Source: Methylobacterium amylolyticum (GTDB lineage Bacteria; Pseudomonadota; Alphaproteobacteria; Rhizobiales; Beijerinckiaceae). Taken from it: 64,000 nucleotides of DNA. This document shows, piece by piece, positions 17,678-27,469 of the stretch. Below the pieces are notes generated by a model. That model saw nothing but the letters and a program-made list of their open reading frames with translations. It was not told the origin of the DNA and searched no databases. Position 1 is the first letter of the stretch; every line of letters starts with the position of its first letter. The DNA lies in contig NZ_JAUYZI010000002.1 of assembly GCF_030700245.1 (NCBI RefSeq), forward strand, positions 124,001 to 188,000. Direction: 5' to 3'. Made by a program: the position numbers and the translations under genes.

Positions 17678-19129
17678 ATGGATACCTCGGGCCTGATGGC
17701 GCGCAAACCGGTCGCCGACATCGTCGCGTCCGGCGAGGCCGAGGGGCACAGCCTCGCCCGGTCGATGGGACCCCTGTCGATCACCGCCATAGGCATCGGC
17801 GCGATCATCGGCGCGGGCATCTTCGTGCTCACCGGCACGGCCGCCGCGCAGTACGCGGGGCCGGGCATCATGCTGTCCTTCGTGCTCGGCGGCATCGCCT
17901 GCGCCTTCGTCGGGCTGTGCTACTCGGAGATGGCGGCGCTGATCCCGGTGGCGGGGTCGAGCTACACCTACACCTACGCGACGCTCGGCGAGTTCTTCGC
18001 GTGGCTGATCGGCTGGGACCTGATCCTCGAATACGCCATGGGCGCGGCCACCGTGGCGGTCGGCTGGTCCGGCTACGTGGTGAGCATCCTCAAGGACCTC
18101 GGGATCCACATCCCGGCGCAGCTCGCCCACGCCCCCGGCACGCCGATCGAGGGGGGCGGCACCGCCCTGTTCAACCTGCCGGCGGTGCTGATCGTCGCCG
18201 CCCTGACGCTCCTGCTGGTGCGCGGCACCAAGGAATCGTCCCGGTTCAACAACGTGATGGTGGTGGTCAAGCTCGCGGTCGTGGTGTCGTTCATCGTCAT
18301 CGGCTGGGGCTACGTGAAGTCCGCCAACTGGAGCCCGCTGATCCCGGAGAACGACGGCACCTTCGGGCATTACGGCTACAGCGGCATCCTGCGCGGGGCC
18401 GGGGTGGTGTTCTTCGCCTTCATCGGCTTCGACGCGGTCGCCACCGCCGCCCAGGAGGCCAAGCGGCCGCAGAAGGACTTGCCGATCGGCATCCTCGGCT
18501 CGCTGATCATCTGCACCGTCCTCTACGTGCTGGTCGCCGCGGTGCTCACCGGGCTCGTGCCCTACAAGGAGCTGAACGTCCCCGACCCGATCGCCATGGG
18601 CGTCGACGTGATCGGCCTCGGCTGGTTCGGGGCGGTGATCAAGCTCGGGGCGATCACCGGGCTCACCACCGTGATCCTCGTCCTGCTCTACGGCCAGAGC
18701 CGGATCTTCTACACCATGGCCACCGACGGCCTGCTGCCGCGGCTGTTCGCGCAGGTGCACCCGACCTACCAGACCCCCTACCGCAGCCAGATGCTGATCG
18801 GGGCCTGCGTGGCGCTGGTCGCCGCGCTGGTGCCGATCAACGTCCTCGGCGAGATGGTCAGCATCGGCACGCTCGCCGCCTTCTGCCTCGTCTGCGGGGC
18901 GGTGATCTATCTGCGCCGCACCGATGCCGGGCTGAAGCGGCCGTTCCGGGCCCCGGCCGTGCCGGTCGTGCCGATCCTCGGCATCCTGTTCTGCCTCGCC
19001 CTGATGGCCGGCCTGCCGCTCGACACGTGGCTGCGGCTGGTGATCTGGATGGCGATCGGCCTCGTGGTCTACTTCGCCTACGGCCGCCGCCACTCGGTGC
19101 TGCGCCGCAAGACCGGCACCGCGACCTGA
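17678..19129 (+). CDS. APC-family amino acid permease
   Basis: A 483-residue inner-membrane transporter with about 12 hydrophobic segments. The first contains IGAIIGAGIFVLTG, the unwound-helix substrate motif of the amino acid-polyamine-organocation family, and FFAFIGFDAVATAAQEAKRP is the conserved TM6-loop of the cationic amino acid transporter (CAT/YfnA-like) group. It probably imports an amino acid by proton symport; the substrate cannot be read. It is alone, with a family 1 repeat downstream. Confidence 0.88.
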   Translation: MDTSGLMARKPVADIVASGEAEGHSLARSMGPLSITAIGIGAIIGAGIFVLTGTAAAQYAGPGIMLSFVLGGIACAFVGLCYSEMAALIPVAGSSYTYTYATLGEFFAWLIGWDLILEYAMGAATVAVGWSGYVVSILKDLGIHIPAQLAHAPGTPIEGGGTALFNLPAVLIVAALTLLLVRGTKESSRFNNVMVVVKLAVVVSFIVIGWGYVKSANWSPLIPENDGTFGHYGYSGILRGAGVVFFAFIGFDAVATAAQEAKRPQKDLPIGILGSLIICTVLYVLVAAVLTGLVPYKELNVPDPIAMGVDVIGLGWFGAVIKLGAITGLTTVILVLLYGQSRIFYTMATDGLLPRLFAQVHPTYQTPYRSQMLIGACVALVAALVPINVLGEMVSIGTLAAFCLVCGAVIYLRRTDAGLKRPFRAPAVPVVPILGILFCLALMAGLPLDTWLRLVIWMAIGLVVYFAYGRRHSVLRRKTGTAT

Positions 19130-19160
19130 TTTTTTGTGGGGTTCGCTCCACCGGTTCCGG

Positions 19161-19388
19161 CCCTCTCCCCTCTGCGGGAGAGGGTGGCCCCCGAAGGGGG
19201 TCGGGTGAGGGGAGCGGCGGTTCCGAATGAGGCGTGCGGCCCACACCGAACCGCCAGTCCTGACCCCGCGCTCCCCCCTCCCGACCCGGCCTGACGGCCG
19301 GCCCACCCTCCCCCCACGGATCTCGGGCCTGCCCGAGATCCGCACGGCGGCCCAAATCGGGCAAGCCCGATCTGGGTGGGGGAAGGGA
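19161..19388. repeat. Palindromic intergenic element, family 1 copy C, with enlarged right arm
   Basis: The left arm (CCCTCTCCCCTCTGCGGGAG and following GGCCCCCGAAGGGGGTC) matches copy B. Here the right arm carries the extra nested hairpins: GGATCTCGGGC/GCCCGAGATCC at 19318-19341 and AAATCGGGC/GCCCGATCT at about 19354-19373. It lies between the convergent permease and moaB genes. Confidence 0.8.
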
Positions 19389-19418
19389 GAGCCGCGGCGG
19401 CCGGTGTGAGAAGACTGC

Positions 19419-19982
<564 letters not shown>

Positions 19983-20783
19983 GGCGGGAACGCGCTCCTG
20001 TCGCGCCGGGATATGGGACGGCCGGGCATCGCTGTCGCCCCCGGACATGCGCCCCCGGACATGGCGTATCGCCCCCACCCGCGTTCCGCGCCGGGGACAT
20101 GGCCCAAGAAACCGACAGGGGACGCGGGATGCCGCGGGGACCCTGATTGTGACACACGCGGAAGCTGGCCCCCGCGGCATCCCGTGGCCGACGCCCCCCG
20201 TCACCGGGACCGCCGGCCATCTTGTCGTCGCGGCGTCTTCCAGCCCGTCCGGTCTGCGTCTGCATCCGTGCGGTCGCTGACAGGGCGCTCTCTGGGTCTG
20301 ACCCCAACCGCGCCCCCGGAACCCGCGTTGCCGCTGTGGCCTTCCAGCCCGGTCCGCGCTCGTATTGGCGCGGGACCCGCAGTCTTACCTTCGGCCCGAC
20401 CCAGGCGGGGGTCCGGGCGCGGCTGATTTGGCGCCGCGCCGGGCGGTCTGCCGCCCTTCTCCTGCCCCCGTCCGAGTGCGTGCCCGTACCGGACGCGCCG
20501 CCCGGGTGGCCGGCCGACTGAGAGCCGAACCCCGCGGGTACCGCCCCGCCGCCCAAACCCGCGCTCAGTCCAGCGCGGATCCCTGCTGGACACCTTCGGG
20601 ATCGCTCCCTCGGCGCCGGGCGGCAGGTGCGGGAAAATACGAACGAAAAAGGAACATTGTCAAGAGAAATCGCATCCGCCGCCGTCGGCACGTCGGGCCC
20701 GGCGCGGCGATTCCCGATTGTCTCGCGCGCCGGAAACCGACACAGGGGGCACGGTTCCCGGGGGGACTAAGGAGCGGACAGGC
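19983..20783. other. Long gene-poor intergenic region
   Basis: Eight hundred bases between divergent moaB and the AlgX-like gene. Short open frames on both strands show no recognisable domain and no good ribosome sites. The only striking part is an AT-rich island at about 20632-20670 (GAAAATACGAACGAAAAAGG followed by AACATTGTC), which may be the promoter of the AlgX-like gene. No RNA gene was recognised. Confidence 0.5.
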
Positions 20784-21737
20784 GTGGCAGCGGGCGTCGC
20801 CGTGGGGCGGGACGGGTGGCTGTACTGGGTCGGGCGCGGCGACGAGCTGACCGCGCTCTACGCCGATTCGGCCGCCTCGCGCCGGCTGCTCGACCGCTGG
20901 GCGGGGCTGGTGGAGCGGCGGGTGCGCCGGCTCGACCGGCTCGGAGCCGCTTACGTCCACGCGGTGGTGCCGGAGAAGATCGCGGTCCACGGCGAGGATC
21001 TCGACCGGCCGTTCCCCGGCCTCGACGACCCGCCGGGCGCGCGGCTGACCCGGCGGCTGGCGGCGCGCGGCGCCGGCACGGCGGTCGACCTGCTGGCGCC
21101 CCTGCGCGCCGGCCGGGCGGACGGGCCGGTCTACCTGCGCACCGACACGCACTGGAACCACCGCGGCTACCGGATCGCCTACGAGGCCCTGTGCGCCGCG
21201 CTCGGGACCGCGCCGGCGCCGGGGGTGCTGGCCGGCCGGACGGAGCCGGCGCGCTTCGTGTTCGACCTCGGCGGCAAGCTCGTCCCGCCGGTGGAGGAGG
21301 CCTACGACGCCTACGACTTCCCCCGCAGCGCCCGCCGGGTCGAGGCCAACGCCCTCGTCACCCTGCGCGAGACCGGGCGGGTGGCCGGCCGCGCCGGCTT
21401 CTTCGTCGGCTCGCGGGTGGTGCTGCGCAACGACGCCGCCGCCGATCCGCGGCGCGTCGTGCTGTTCGGCGATTCCTACGTGTTCGACCAAGGGCCGCGG
21501 CTGACCGCGATGCTGGCCGAGAGCTTCTCCGAACTCCACGCGATCTGGTCGGCCAACATCGACTGGGCCTACGTCGAGCGGGTGAAGCCCGACCTCGTGA
21601 TCTACGAGATCGCCGAGCGGTTCCTGCGCCGCCTGCCGGGCGACCGGCTGCGCACCGACGCCTTCGCCGCCGCCCGGGTGCGGCGCGAGACGCGGCCGAA
21701 CCTCCTCGACCGGCTGCGCGGGCTCGTCGGCCGCTGA
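20784..21737 (+). CDS. AlgX/AlgJ-like SGNH-fold acyltransferase-associated protein
   Basis: A 317-residue protein with the features of alginate O-acetylation proteins: DTHWNHRGY in the middle and FGDSYVFDQ later supply the Asp-His and Ser of a circularly arranged SGNH triad. The GTG start at 20784 is chosen for the AAGGAG site 9 bases upstream; a TTG further up is possible. There is no signal peptide visible from this start, and the usual membrane-bound O-acyltransferase partner (AlgI/MBOAT) is absent nearby, so its acceptor polysaccharide is unknown. Confidence 0.75.
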   Translation: MAAGVAVGRDGWLYWVGRGDELTALYADSAASRRLLDRWAGLVERRVRRLDRLGAAYVHAVVPEKIAVHGEDLDRPFPGLDDPPGARLTRRLAARGAGTAVDLLAPLRAGRADGPVYLRTDTHWNHRGYRIAYEALCAALGTAPAPGVLAGRTEPARFVFDLGGKLVPPVEEAYDAYDFPRSARRVEANALVTLRETGRVAGRAGFFVGSRVVLRNDAAADPRRVVLFGDSYVFDQGPRLTAMLAESFSELHAIWSANIDWAYVERVKPDLVIYEIAERFLRRLPGDRLRTDAFAAARVRRETRPNLLDRLRGLVGR

Positions 21738-21749
21738 GGCCTCCCGCCC

Positions 21750-23090
21750 CTACCGGTAGTCGGTCGGCACCAGCCCGTAGCGGCCGATCTTGTCGTAGAG
21801 GGTCTTGCGCGGGGTGCCGAGCGCCTCGGCGGCGAGGCGCACGTCGCCGCCCGCCACGATCAGCTCGTCGCGGATCAGGTCGCGCTCGAAGCGCTCGACC
21901 CGCTCGGCGAGGCTCGGGGTCGGGCCGGCCTCCGCCGCCCGGTCCTCGGGGGGGAAGCCGAGCGCGCAGCGCTCGGCGAAGTGGCCGAGCTCGCGCACGT
22001 TGCCCGGCCACTCGTGGCGCTGGAGATGGTCGCGCACCGGCGGCGTCATCGGCGGCGGCTCGCGGCCGAACCGGGCGGCGGCGCGGGCGAGGAAGTGCTG
22101 GAACAGGAGCGTCACGTCCTCGCGCCGGTCGCGCAGCGGCGGGATCGCCACCGCGATGACGTTGAGCCGGTGGTAGAGGTCGTCGCGGAACGTGCCCTGC
22201 GCGGCGGCCTGCCCGAGATCGACCTTGGTGGCGGCCACCACCCGCATGTCGACGGCGCGGATCTCGTTGGTGCCGAGCGGCTCCACCGAGCGCTCCTGGA
22301 GGACGCGCAGGAGCTTGACCTGGATCGGCAGCGGCATGCTCTCGATCTCGTCGAGGAACAGCGTGCCCCCCTGCGCGTGCTCGATCCGGCCGATCCGCCG
22401 CTTGAGCGCGCCGGTGAAGGCGCCGGCCTCGTGGCCGAACAGCTCGCTCTCGACCACGCTGTCGGGCAGCGCGCCGCAATTCATCGCCACGAAGTTGCGC
22501 TCGGCGCGCCGGCTCCAGCGGTGCAGCGCGCTCGCCACCACCTCCTTGCCGGAGCCGGTCTCGCCGAGCACCAGCACGTCCACGTCGGCCGCCGCCACGT
22601 CGCGCACGAGGCGGCGCAGCCGGACGATCTCGGGGGAGACGCCGAGGAAGGCCGGGTCCTCGTCGAGCGCCGCGTCGAGGCGGGCGCGCAGGCGCCGGTT
22701 GTCGAGGACCAGCCGCCGCCGCTCCAGGGCGCGGCGCACCGAGGCGATCAGCGCGTCGGCCGGGTAGGGCTTGGCCAGGAAGTCGACGGCGCCCCCGCGC
22801 AGGGCCGCCACCGCCATCGAGATGTCGCCGTGCCCGGTGATCAGGATCACCGGCAGGTCGGGGTCGACCCGGTGCAGCCGCTCCAGCAGGGCGCGGCCGT
22901 CGAGGCCGGGCAGGCGCACGTCGCTGACCACCACCCCCGGCGGCGCCGCCAGCACCGCCGCGAGCGCCGATTCCGCGTCCGCGAAGGTGTCCACCGTGAG
23001 CCCGTCGAGTTCCAGGCTCTGCCGGTTGGCGCGGCGGACATCCTCCTCGTCGTCCACGAAGACGACGCGCTCCGATCCGTCCCCGCTCAT
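21750..23090 (-). CDS. dctD: Sigma-54-dependent response regulator DctD
   Basis: A 446-residue NtrC-type activator: receiver domain with phospho-acceptor D57 (VVSDVRLPG) and K107, AAA+ domain with Walker A GETGSGKE (K182) and the sigma-54 contact loop GAFTGA (223-228), and a Fis-like C-terminal helix-turn-helix (LAAEALGTPRKTLYDKI). It lies 24 bp downstream of a DctB-like kinase and beside divergent dctA, whose upstream region carries a sigma-54 promoter. It should activate dctA when C4-dicarboxylates are present. Confidence 0.93.
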   Translation of the reverse strand: MSGDGSERVVFVDDEEDVRRANRQSLELDGLTVDTFADAESALAAVLAAPPGVVVSDVRLPGLDGRALLERLHRVDPDLPVILITGHGDISMAVAALRGGAVDFLAKPYPADALIASVRRALERRRLVLDNRRLRARLDAALDEDPAFLGVSPEIVRLRRLVRDVAAADVDVLVLGETGSGKEVVASALHRWSRRAERNFVAMNCGALPDSVVESELFGHEAGAFTGALKRRIGRIEHAQGGTLFLDEIESMPLPIQVKLLRVLQERSVEPLGTNEIRAVDMRVVAATKVDLGQAAAQGTFRDDLYHRLNVIAVAIPPLRDRREDVTLLFQHFLARAAARFGREPPPMTPPVRDHLQRHEWPGNVRELGHFAERCALGFPPEDRAAEAGPTPSLAERVERFERDLIRDELIVAGGDVRLAAEALGTPRKTLYDKIGRYGLVPTDYR

Positions 23091-23114
23091 GACCGTCGCC
23101 TCATGGCCGTCTCC

Positions 23115-24971
23115 TCATGCCGTCGCCTCCGCCGCCTCGGCCCGGGCGCCGGGGCCCGGCGCCCGCACCAGATCCATCCGGAACACGGTGCCGCCGCCGG
23201 GGGCGTCGGCCACCGACAGCGTCCCGCCGCACTCCTCGACGATGCCCCGGCTGATCGCGAGCCCGAGGCCCAGCCCGTCCGCCTTGGTGGTGAAGAACGG
23301 GTCGAAGATCTGGCCGCGCACCGCCTCCGGGATGCCCGGCCCGTCGTCCCGCACCGCGATCCCGACGCGCTCGCCCTCGGACGCCACGCTCACCGCGACC
23401 CGGCGCACGGGCCGCCCGGCGACCGCGTCGAGGGCGTTCTGGAGGAGGTTGACGAGCACCTGCTCCAGGCGCGCGCCGTCGCCGATCACCGCGAGGTCGG
23501 GCGCGGCCTCGACGGCGAGGGGGGTGCCGTCGGCCTCCGCCCGGGCCGCCACCACTTCGAGGACGCCGCGCAGCAGCGCGTCCACCGCCACCGGCTCCCG
23601 GCGGCCGGACGCCCGGCGGGCGAAGCCCTTGAGCTGCCGGGTCAGGGCGCCGATCCGGTCGGTGAGCCGGCCGATCGCCGCGACGTTCTCGGCCGCGTCT
23701 GCCACCCGGCCCCGGGCCACCAGCACGCCGGTGTTGTCGGCGTAGGAGCGGATCGCGGCGAGCGGCTGGTTGATCTCGTGGGCCATGCTCGCGGCGAACT
23801 GCCCCAGCGCCGCCAGCCGCCCGGCCTGGGCGAGCTCCCGCCCCAGCCGCTCGCGCTCGGCCTCCGAGCGGCGGCGCTCGGCGATCTCGTCGCGCAGGCG
23901 GGCGTTGGCGGCGCTGAGCGCCCGGGTGCGCTCCCCGACCCGCGCCTCCAGCTCCGCGCCCCGGGCAGCGGCCTCCCGGAGCCGGGCCCGGGTGCGGGCG
24001 CGGCGCCCGAGCCAGACCGCGAGGCCGAGCCCGGCGAGGCCGGTGGCGAGCACGGCGATCGCCCGCGCCTGGTCGCGCTCGCGCGCCACCGCGCCGGTGA
24101 TCGGGGTGAGGCTGTGGATCCGCCAGTCGGTCCCGGCGACGGGGGCCTCGCGCAGCAGGGCGAGCCGGGCCGGCTCGGCACCGCGGCCGACCCGCACGAG
24201 GCCGTCCGCGGCGGGAAACAGCGGCATCGCGGCGAGCGGCGCGTCGCCGAATTCGAGGTCCGCCCGGATCCGGGCCTGCGCGTCCGGCTCGATCGGCCGG
24301 AGCGTCCGGAACCGCCACGCGGGATCGCTCGCCACCAGCACGATCCCGCGGGGATCGGTGACGAACAGCGCCTCGCCCGCCGCCCGCCAGGCCGCCTCGA
24401 CCGCGTCGAACTCGATCTTCACGACGACCACGCCCGCCCGGTCGCCGATCCGCCGGGCGAGGTAGAGGCCGGGCCGGCCGCTCACCGTGCCGAGCGCGAA
24501 CTGCGCGCCGGAGCCGGTCGCGAGCGCGTCCCGGAAATACGGGCGGAAGGCGTAGTTGCGGCCGACGAAGCTGCCGTCCGCGCCCGCGTTGCTCGCCGCC
24601 ACCGTCAGGCCGTCCGGCCGGATCACGTAGATCACCGCGGCCCCGGTCGCCCCCGCGATCGCGGCGAGCCGGGCGCCGACCCGGTCGGCGAGCCCCGGCT
24701 CGGCCCCGGTTCCGGCCTTGAGCAGGGCGGCGATCTCGGGATCCGAGGCGAGCGCGAGCGGCAGGGCGCTCTGGCGCTGCATCTCGGCGCGCAGCGCCCC
24801 GGCCTGGATCGTCAGGGTGAACCGGGCCTGCCGGTCGAGGTCGGCGAGCGCCGAGCGCTCCGCCCGCCGCCCGGCGAGCCACGCGACGGCGAGCATCACC
24901 GCGAGCCCGAGGGCGACCGCGAGGACGCGCCCGTACCGGGGCGGAAACCGCCGGCCGGCGGGGGCGCTCAC
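23115..24971 (-). CDS. dctB: C4-dicarboxylate sensor histidine kinase DctB
   Basis: A 618-residue inner-membrane kinase. It has a transmembrane helix at about 15-33, a periplasmic double-PAS-like sensor with the [12 protein letters not shown] segment typical of DctB, a second helix at 302-321, a coiled coil, then the kinase: H398 in [10 protein letters not shown] box NLLQNALDA, and DDGPGIP and GLGLGLAI. The GTG at 24971 is taken as start since it gives the usual DctB length and places the first helix near the N-terminus; in-frame sequence continues upstream into the dctA promoter region. Confidence 0.9.
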   Translation of the reverse strand: MSAPAGRRFPPRYGRVLAVALGLAVMLAVAWLAGRRAERSALADLDRQARFTLTIQAGALRAEMQRQSALPLALASDPEIAALLKAGTGAEPGLADRVGARLAAIAGATGAAVIYVIRPDGLTVAASNAGADGSFVGRNYAFRPYFRDALATGSGAQFALGTVSGRPGLYLARRIGDRAGVVVVKIEFDAVEAAWRAAGEALFVTDPRGIVLVASDPAWRFRTLRPIEPDAQARIRADLEFGDAPLAAMPLFPAADGLVRVGRGAEPARLALLREAPVAGTDWRIHSLTPITGAVARERDQARAIAVLATGLAGLGLAVWLGRRARTRARLREAAARGAELEARVGERTRALSAANARLRDEIAERRRSEAERERLGRELAQAGRLAALGQFAASMAHEINQPLAAIRSYADNTGVLVARGRVADAAENVAAIGRLTDRIGALTRQLKGFARRASGRREPVAVDALLRGVLEVVAARAEADGTPLAVEAAPDLAVIGDGARLEQVLVNLLQNALDAVAGRPVRRVAVSVASEGERVGIAVRDDGPGIPEAVRGQIFDPFFTTKADGLGLGLAISRGIVEECGGTLSVADAPGGGTVFRMDLVRAPGPGARAEAAEATA

Positions 24972-25071
24972 CGGCGCGGATCCGGTGCGGAACCCCGGAC
25001 AGGTTCCGGGGCGCGGGTGCGGGATCCCGGAACAGGGGCTCCGGGCGGCTCGGGCCGATCGAGAAAAATCA

Positions 25072-25083
25072 CTGTGCTCACAG
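25072..25083. promoter_or_regulatory. Perfect 12-bp palindrome upstream of dctA (candidate activator site)
   Basis: CTGTGCTCACAG is a perfect dyad centred about 47 bp upstream of the sigma-54 promoter, followed by an AT-rich tract (TTTAAAAAAATG) that could favour DNA bending. It is a plausible DctD or other regulator half-site; only the symmetry is seen. Confidence 0.45.
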
Positions 25084-25116
25084 AGGTTTAAAAAAATGTT
25101 CCCGGGCGTCCCGGCC

Positions 25117-25132
25117 TGGCACGCGGGTTGCC
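25117..25132 (+). promoter_or_regulatory. Sigma-54 (-24/-12) promoter of dctA
   Basis: TGGCACGCGGGTTGCC matches the sigma-54 consensus: GG at 25118-25119 and GC at 25130-25131 with exactly 10 bases between. It points towards dctA, about 130 bp upstream of its ATG, and next to the dctBD pair whose product needs this sigma factor. Confidence 0.9.
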
Positions 25133-25263
25133 ATTCCATCCGCGTAACGCAGTCCCGCCACCCAGGCATGACTGCCGCCCTCGGGGCCAAAAGCAAGAGC
25201 GACGGAGGCCCCGGCCGGGGTCAACCGATGCGTCCCGTCAACCCAACCGGAGGAGATGCCGTC

Positions 25264-26598
25264 ATGGCCGCCGTCCCGCTACCCCTCACCGCGCCGCACC
25301 CGCCGGCCAAGCCCAAGCCGTTCTACCGCACGCTCTACTTCCAGGTGCTTGTCGCCGTGGCGGTCGGCATCCTGCTCGGCCACTTCTACCCGCAGCTCGG
25401 CGCCGAGCTGAAGCCGCTCGGCGACGCCTTCATCAAGCTCGTCAAGATGATCATCGCGCCGGTGATCTTCCTCACCGTCGTCTCCGGCATCGCCGGCATG
25501 ACCAACCTGGAGAAGGTCGGCCGGGTCGGCGGCAAGGCGCTGATCTACTTCCTCACCTTCTCGACGCTCGCCCTCATCGTCGGGCTGGTCGTCGCCAACG
25601 TGCTCCAGCCGGGCAACGGCCTGCACATCGATCCGAAGTCGCTCGATCCGAAGGCGGTCGCCCTCTACGCCGACAAGGCGAAGACCCAGTCGATCACCGA
25701 CTTCCTGATGAACATCATCCCCTCGACGGCGGTCGGCGCCTTCGCGGGCGGCGAGATCCTCCAGGTGCTGTTCTTCTCGGTGCTGTTCGGCTTCGGCCTC
25801 GCCTTCCTCGGCGAGCGCGGCAAGCCGGTGCTCGACATCATCAAGGTGCTGTCGGAAGCCATCTTCGGCGTCGTCAACATCATCATGAAGGTCGCCCCGA
25901 TCGGCGCCTTCGGCGCGATGGCCTTCACCATCGGCAAGTACGGCATCAGCTCGCTCGCCAACCTCGCCTACCTCGTCGGCGCGTTCTACCTGACCTCGGC
26001 GATCTTCGTGTTCGTCGTGCTCGGCGCGGTGGCCCGCTACAACGGCTTCTCGATCATCCGGCTGATCCGGTACATCAAGGAGGAGCTGCTGCTCGTGCTC
26101 GGCACCTCGTCCTCCGAGTCGGCGCTGCCCTCGCTGCTGGAGAAGATGGAGCGGGCCGGCTGCTCGAAGCCCGTCGTCGGCCTCGTCGTGCCCACCGGCT
26201 ACTCGTTCAACCTCGACGGCACCAACATCTACATGACGATGGCGGCGCTGTTCATCGCCCAGGCCACCGACACCCCGCTGAGCCTCGGCGAGCAGGCGCT
26301 GCTGCTGCTCGTGGCGATGCTCTCCTCGAAGGGCGCGGCCGGCGTCACCGGCTCGGGCTTCATCACGCTGGCCGCGACGCTCGCGGTGGTGCCCTCCGTG
26401 CCGGTGGTCGGCATGGCGCTGATCCTCGGCATCGACCGGTTCATGTCGGAGTGCCGGGCGCTCACCAACTTCGTCGGCAACGCGGTGGCCTGCATCGTCG
26501 TCGCCCGCTGGGAGGGCGAGGTCGACGAGGCCAAGCTCGCCGCGACGCTCGGCACCAAGGCGGCCCCGGCCGCGCCGGCCCTCCAGCCGGCCGAGTGA
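25264..26598 (+). CDS. dctA: C4-dicarboxylate/H+ symporter DctA
   Basis: Imports succinate, fumarate and malate across the inner membrane. The 444-residue protein is of the DAACS family: [22 protein letters not shown] near the start, the serine-rich loop [12 protein letters not shown], and the substrate region [14 protein letters not shown], with about eight membrane helices and re-entrant loops. The ATG follows a GGAGGAG ribosome site. It is driven by the sigma-54 promoter at 25117-25132 and ends at a strong terminator. Confidence 0.95.
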   Translation: MAAVPLPLTAPHPPAKPKPFYRTLYFQVLVAVAVGILLGHFYPQLGAELKPLGDAFIKLVKMIIAPVIFLTVVSGIAGMTNLEKVGRVGGKALIYFLTFSTLALIVGLVVANVLQPGNGLHIDPKSLDPKAVALYADKAKTQSITDFLMNIIPSTAVGAFAGGEILQVLFFSVLFGFGLAFLGERGKPVLDIIKVLSEAIFGVVNIIMKVAPIGAFGAMAFTIGKYGISSLANLAYLVGAFYLTSAIFVFVVLGAVARYNGFSIIRLIRYIKEELLLVLGTSSSESALPSLLEKMERAGCSKPVVGLVVPTGYSFNLDGTNIYMTMAALFIAQATDTPLSLGEQALLLLVAMLSSKGAAGVTGSGFITLAATLAVVPSVPVVGMALILGIDRFMSECRALTNFVGNAVACIVVARWEGEVDEAKLAATLGTKAAPAAPALQPAE

Positions 26599-26661
26599 TC
26601 CGCGCCCCGGCCGCCATCCCCACCGGGACGGCGGCCGGCTCGGGAGCCCGCGCAGGGACGA

Positions 26662-26692
26662 AGCCGCCCCGGACCCCCGGGGCGGCTTTTTT
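26662..26692 (+). terminator. Rho-independent terminator of dctA
   Basis: A perfect 9-bp stem AGCCGCCCC/GGGGCGGCT with an 8-base loop is followed by six T residues (26687-26692), about 65 bp past the dctA stop. Confidence 0.92.
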
Positions 26693-26756
26693 GCTGTTCT
26701 TAGGTGGTGCCGACGGTGTGGGGGCGACGGCTCGGTGGCGAGGACCCGGGGTCGGG

Positions 26757-27017
26757 TCAGGCCGCGCAGAGCAGCGCGTCGTCCCGCGCCGCGAGCACCG
26801 GCCGGCTGTAGAGGTGGAAGCCGACGAGCCGGGTCGCCCGCTCCGCCGCCTCGGCGTCGAAGCCCGGCGGCACCTCGCGCTCGAGCTGCACCGAGCCGAC
26901 GTAGTCCCAGGCCGCGCCGTCGATGAAGCCGGGGATCGGCTGATCCTGCCGCACGGCGCAGAGCTGCGCGGCGTCGCGAACCTTCGTGAACAGGTTGTAG
27001 GTGAGACGCGCGCACAT
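26757..27017 (-). CDS. Small conserved-looking hypothetical protein
   Basis: An 86-residue protein starting MCARLTYNLFTKVRD, with no signal peptide or membrane segment. It is moderately acidic and has a normal amino-acid composition for a real gene (Phe, Tyr, Trp and Val spread through), unlike shadow frames. In-frame sequence extends 25 codons upstream but is basic and unlikely. Function is unknown. It converges on dctA and is separated from it by that gene's terminator. Confidence 0.6.
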   Translation of the reverse strand: MCARLTYNLFTKVRDAAQLCAVRQDQPIPGFIDGAAWDYVGSVQLEREVPPGFDAEAAERATRLVGFHLYSRPVLAARDDALLCAA

Positions 27018-27159
27018 ATGCCCCTCCGATCGCCTGGAGCGTGTCGCAAACGCAACGGTCAAGATTAAATCCCACCGTCGGCGAATGGTCAAGCTTCGTC
27101 GTGCGCCGCCGGCGGGGCCGCGCGATCAGGGTAACGGATTCGTGTGCGGCGGCCGGGCG

Positions 27160-27333
27160 TCAGGGCTGCTTCTGGGCCGGCCGCTGCGTCGGCGGGGCCG
27201 CCTGATCGGTCTGGGGCTCGGTCTGGGTGGCGCTGGGCTTCGTCGGAGTGTTGTTCTCCGCCTTCTTGTCGTCGCAGGCGGCGAGGCCGAGGGTCAGGAG
27301 CCCGAGGAGGGCGAGGCGGTTCAGGACGGGCAT
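27160..27333 (-). CDS. Small lipoprotein
   Basis: A 57-residue protein: MPVLNRLALLGLLTLGLAAC is a lipoprotein signal with lipobox LAAC, so the mature peptide of ~38 residues would be anchored by its N-terminal cysteine. The remainder is rich in Lys, Thr, Pro and Gln and looks unfolded. A start 8 codons upstream is possible. Role unknown; such peptides often serve as short periplasmic or outer-membrane anchors. Confidence 0.65.
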   Translation of the reverse strand: MPVLNRLALLGLLTLGLAACDDKKAENNTPTKPSATQTEPQTDQAAPPTQRPAQKQP

Positions 27334-27469
27334 GGAAGCGTGTTGGGGGGCGTGCATCGGGAGATCCTCCGCTGACGGTCCGCGCCGCCGGAGAACGTGC
27401 CCGCGCCGCGCGCCGTTCCTGGCCGGCCCCTGGCCTGACCTTTTGGCCGGACCCTGGCCGGACGCCTCC

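Noticed and set aside
20222-20521. 99-codon frame in the moaB upstream region
   Set aside because: No ribosome site, Arg/Pro-rich shadow-like composition, no motif.
21981-25091. 1,036-codon plus-strand frame opposite dctD/dctB
   Set aside because: Antisense shadow of two well-supported regulatory genes.
26735-26926. Arg/Ala/Pro-rich frame downstream of dctA
   Set aside because: Lies opposite the small hypothetical protein and across the dctA terminator side; composition is that of a shadow.
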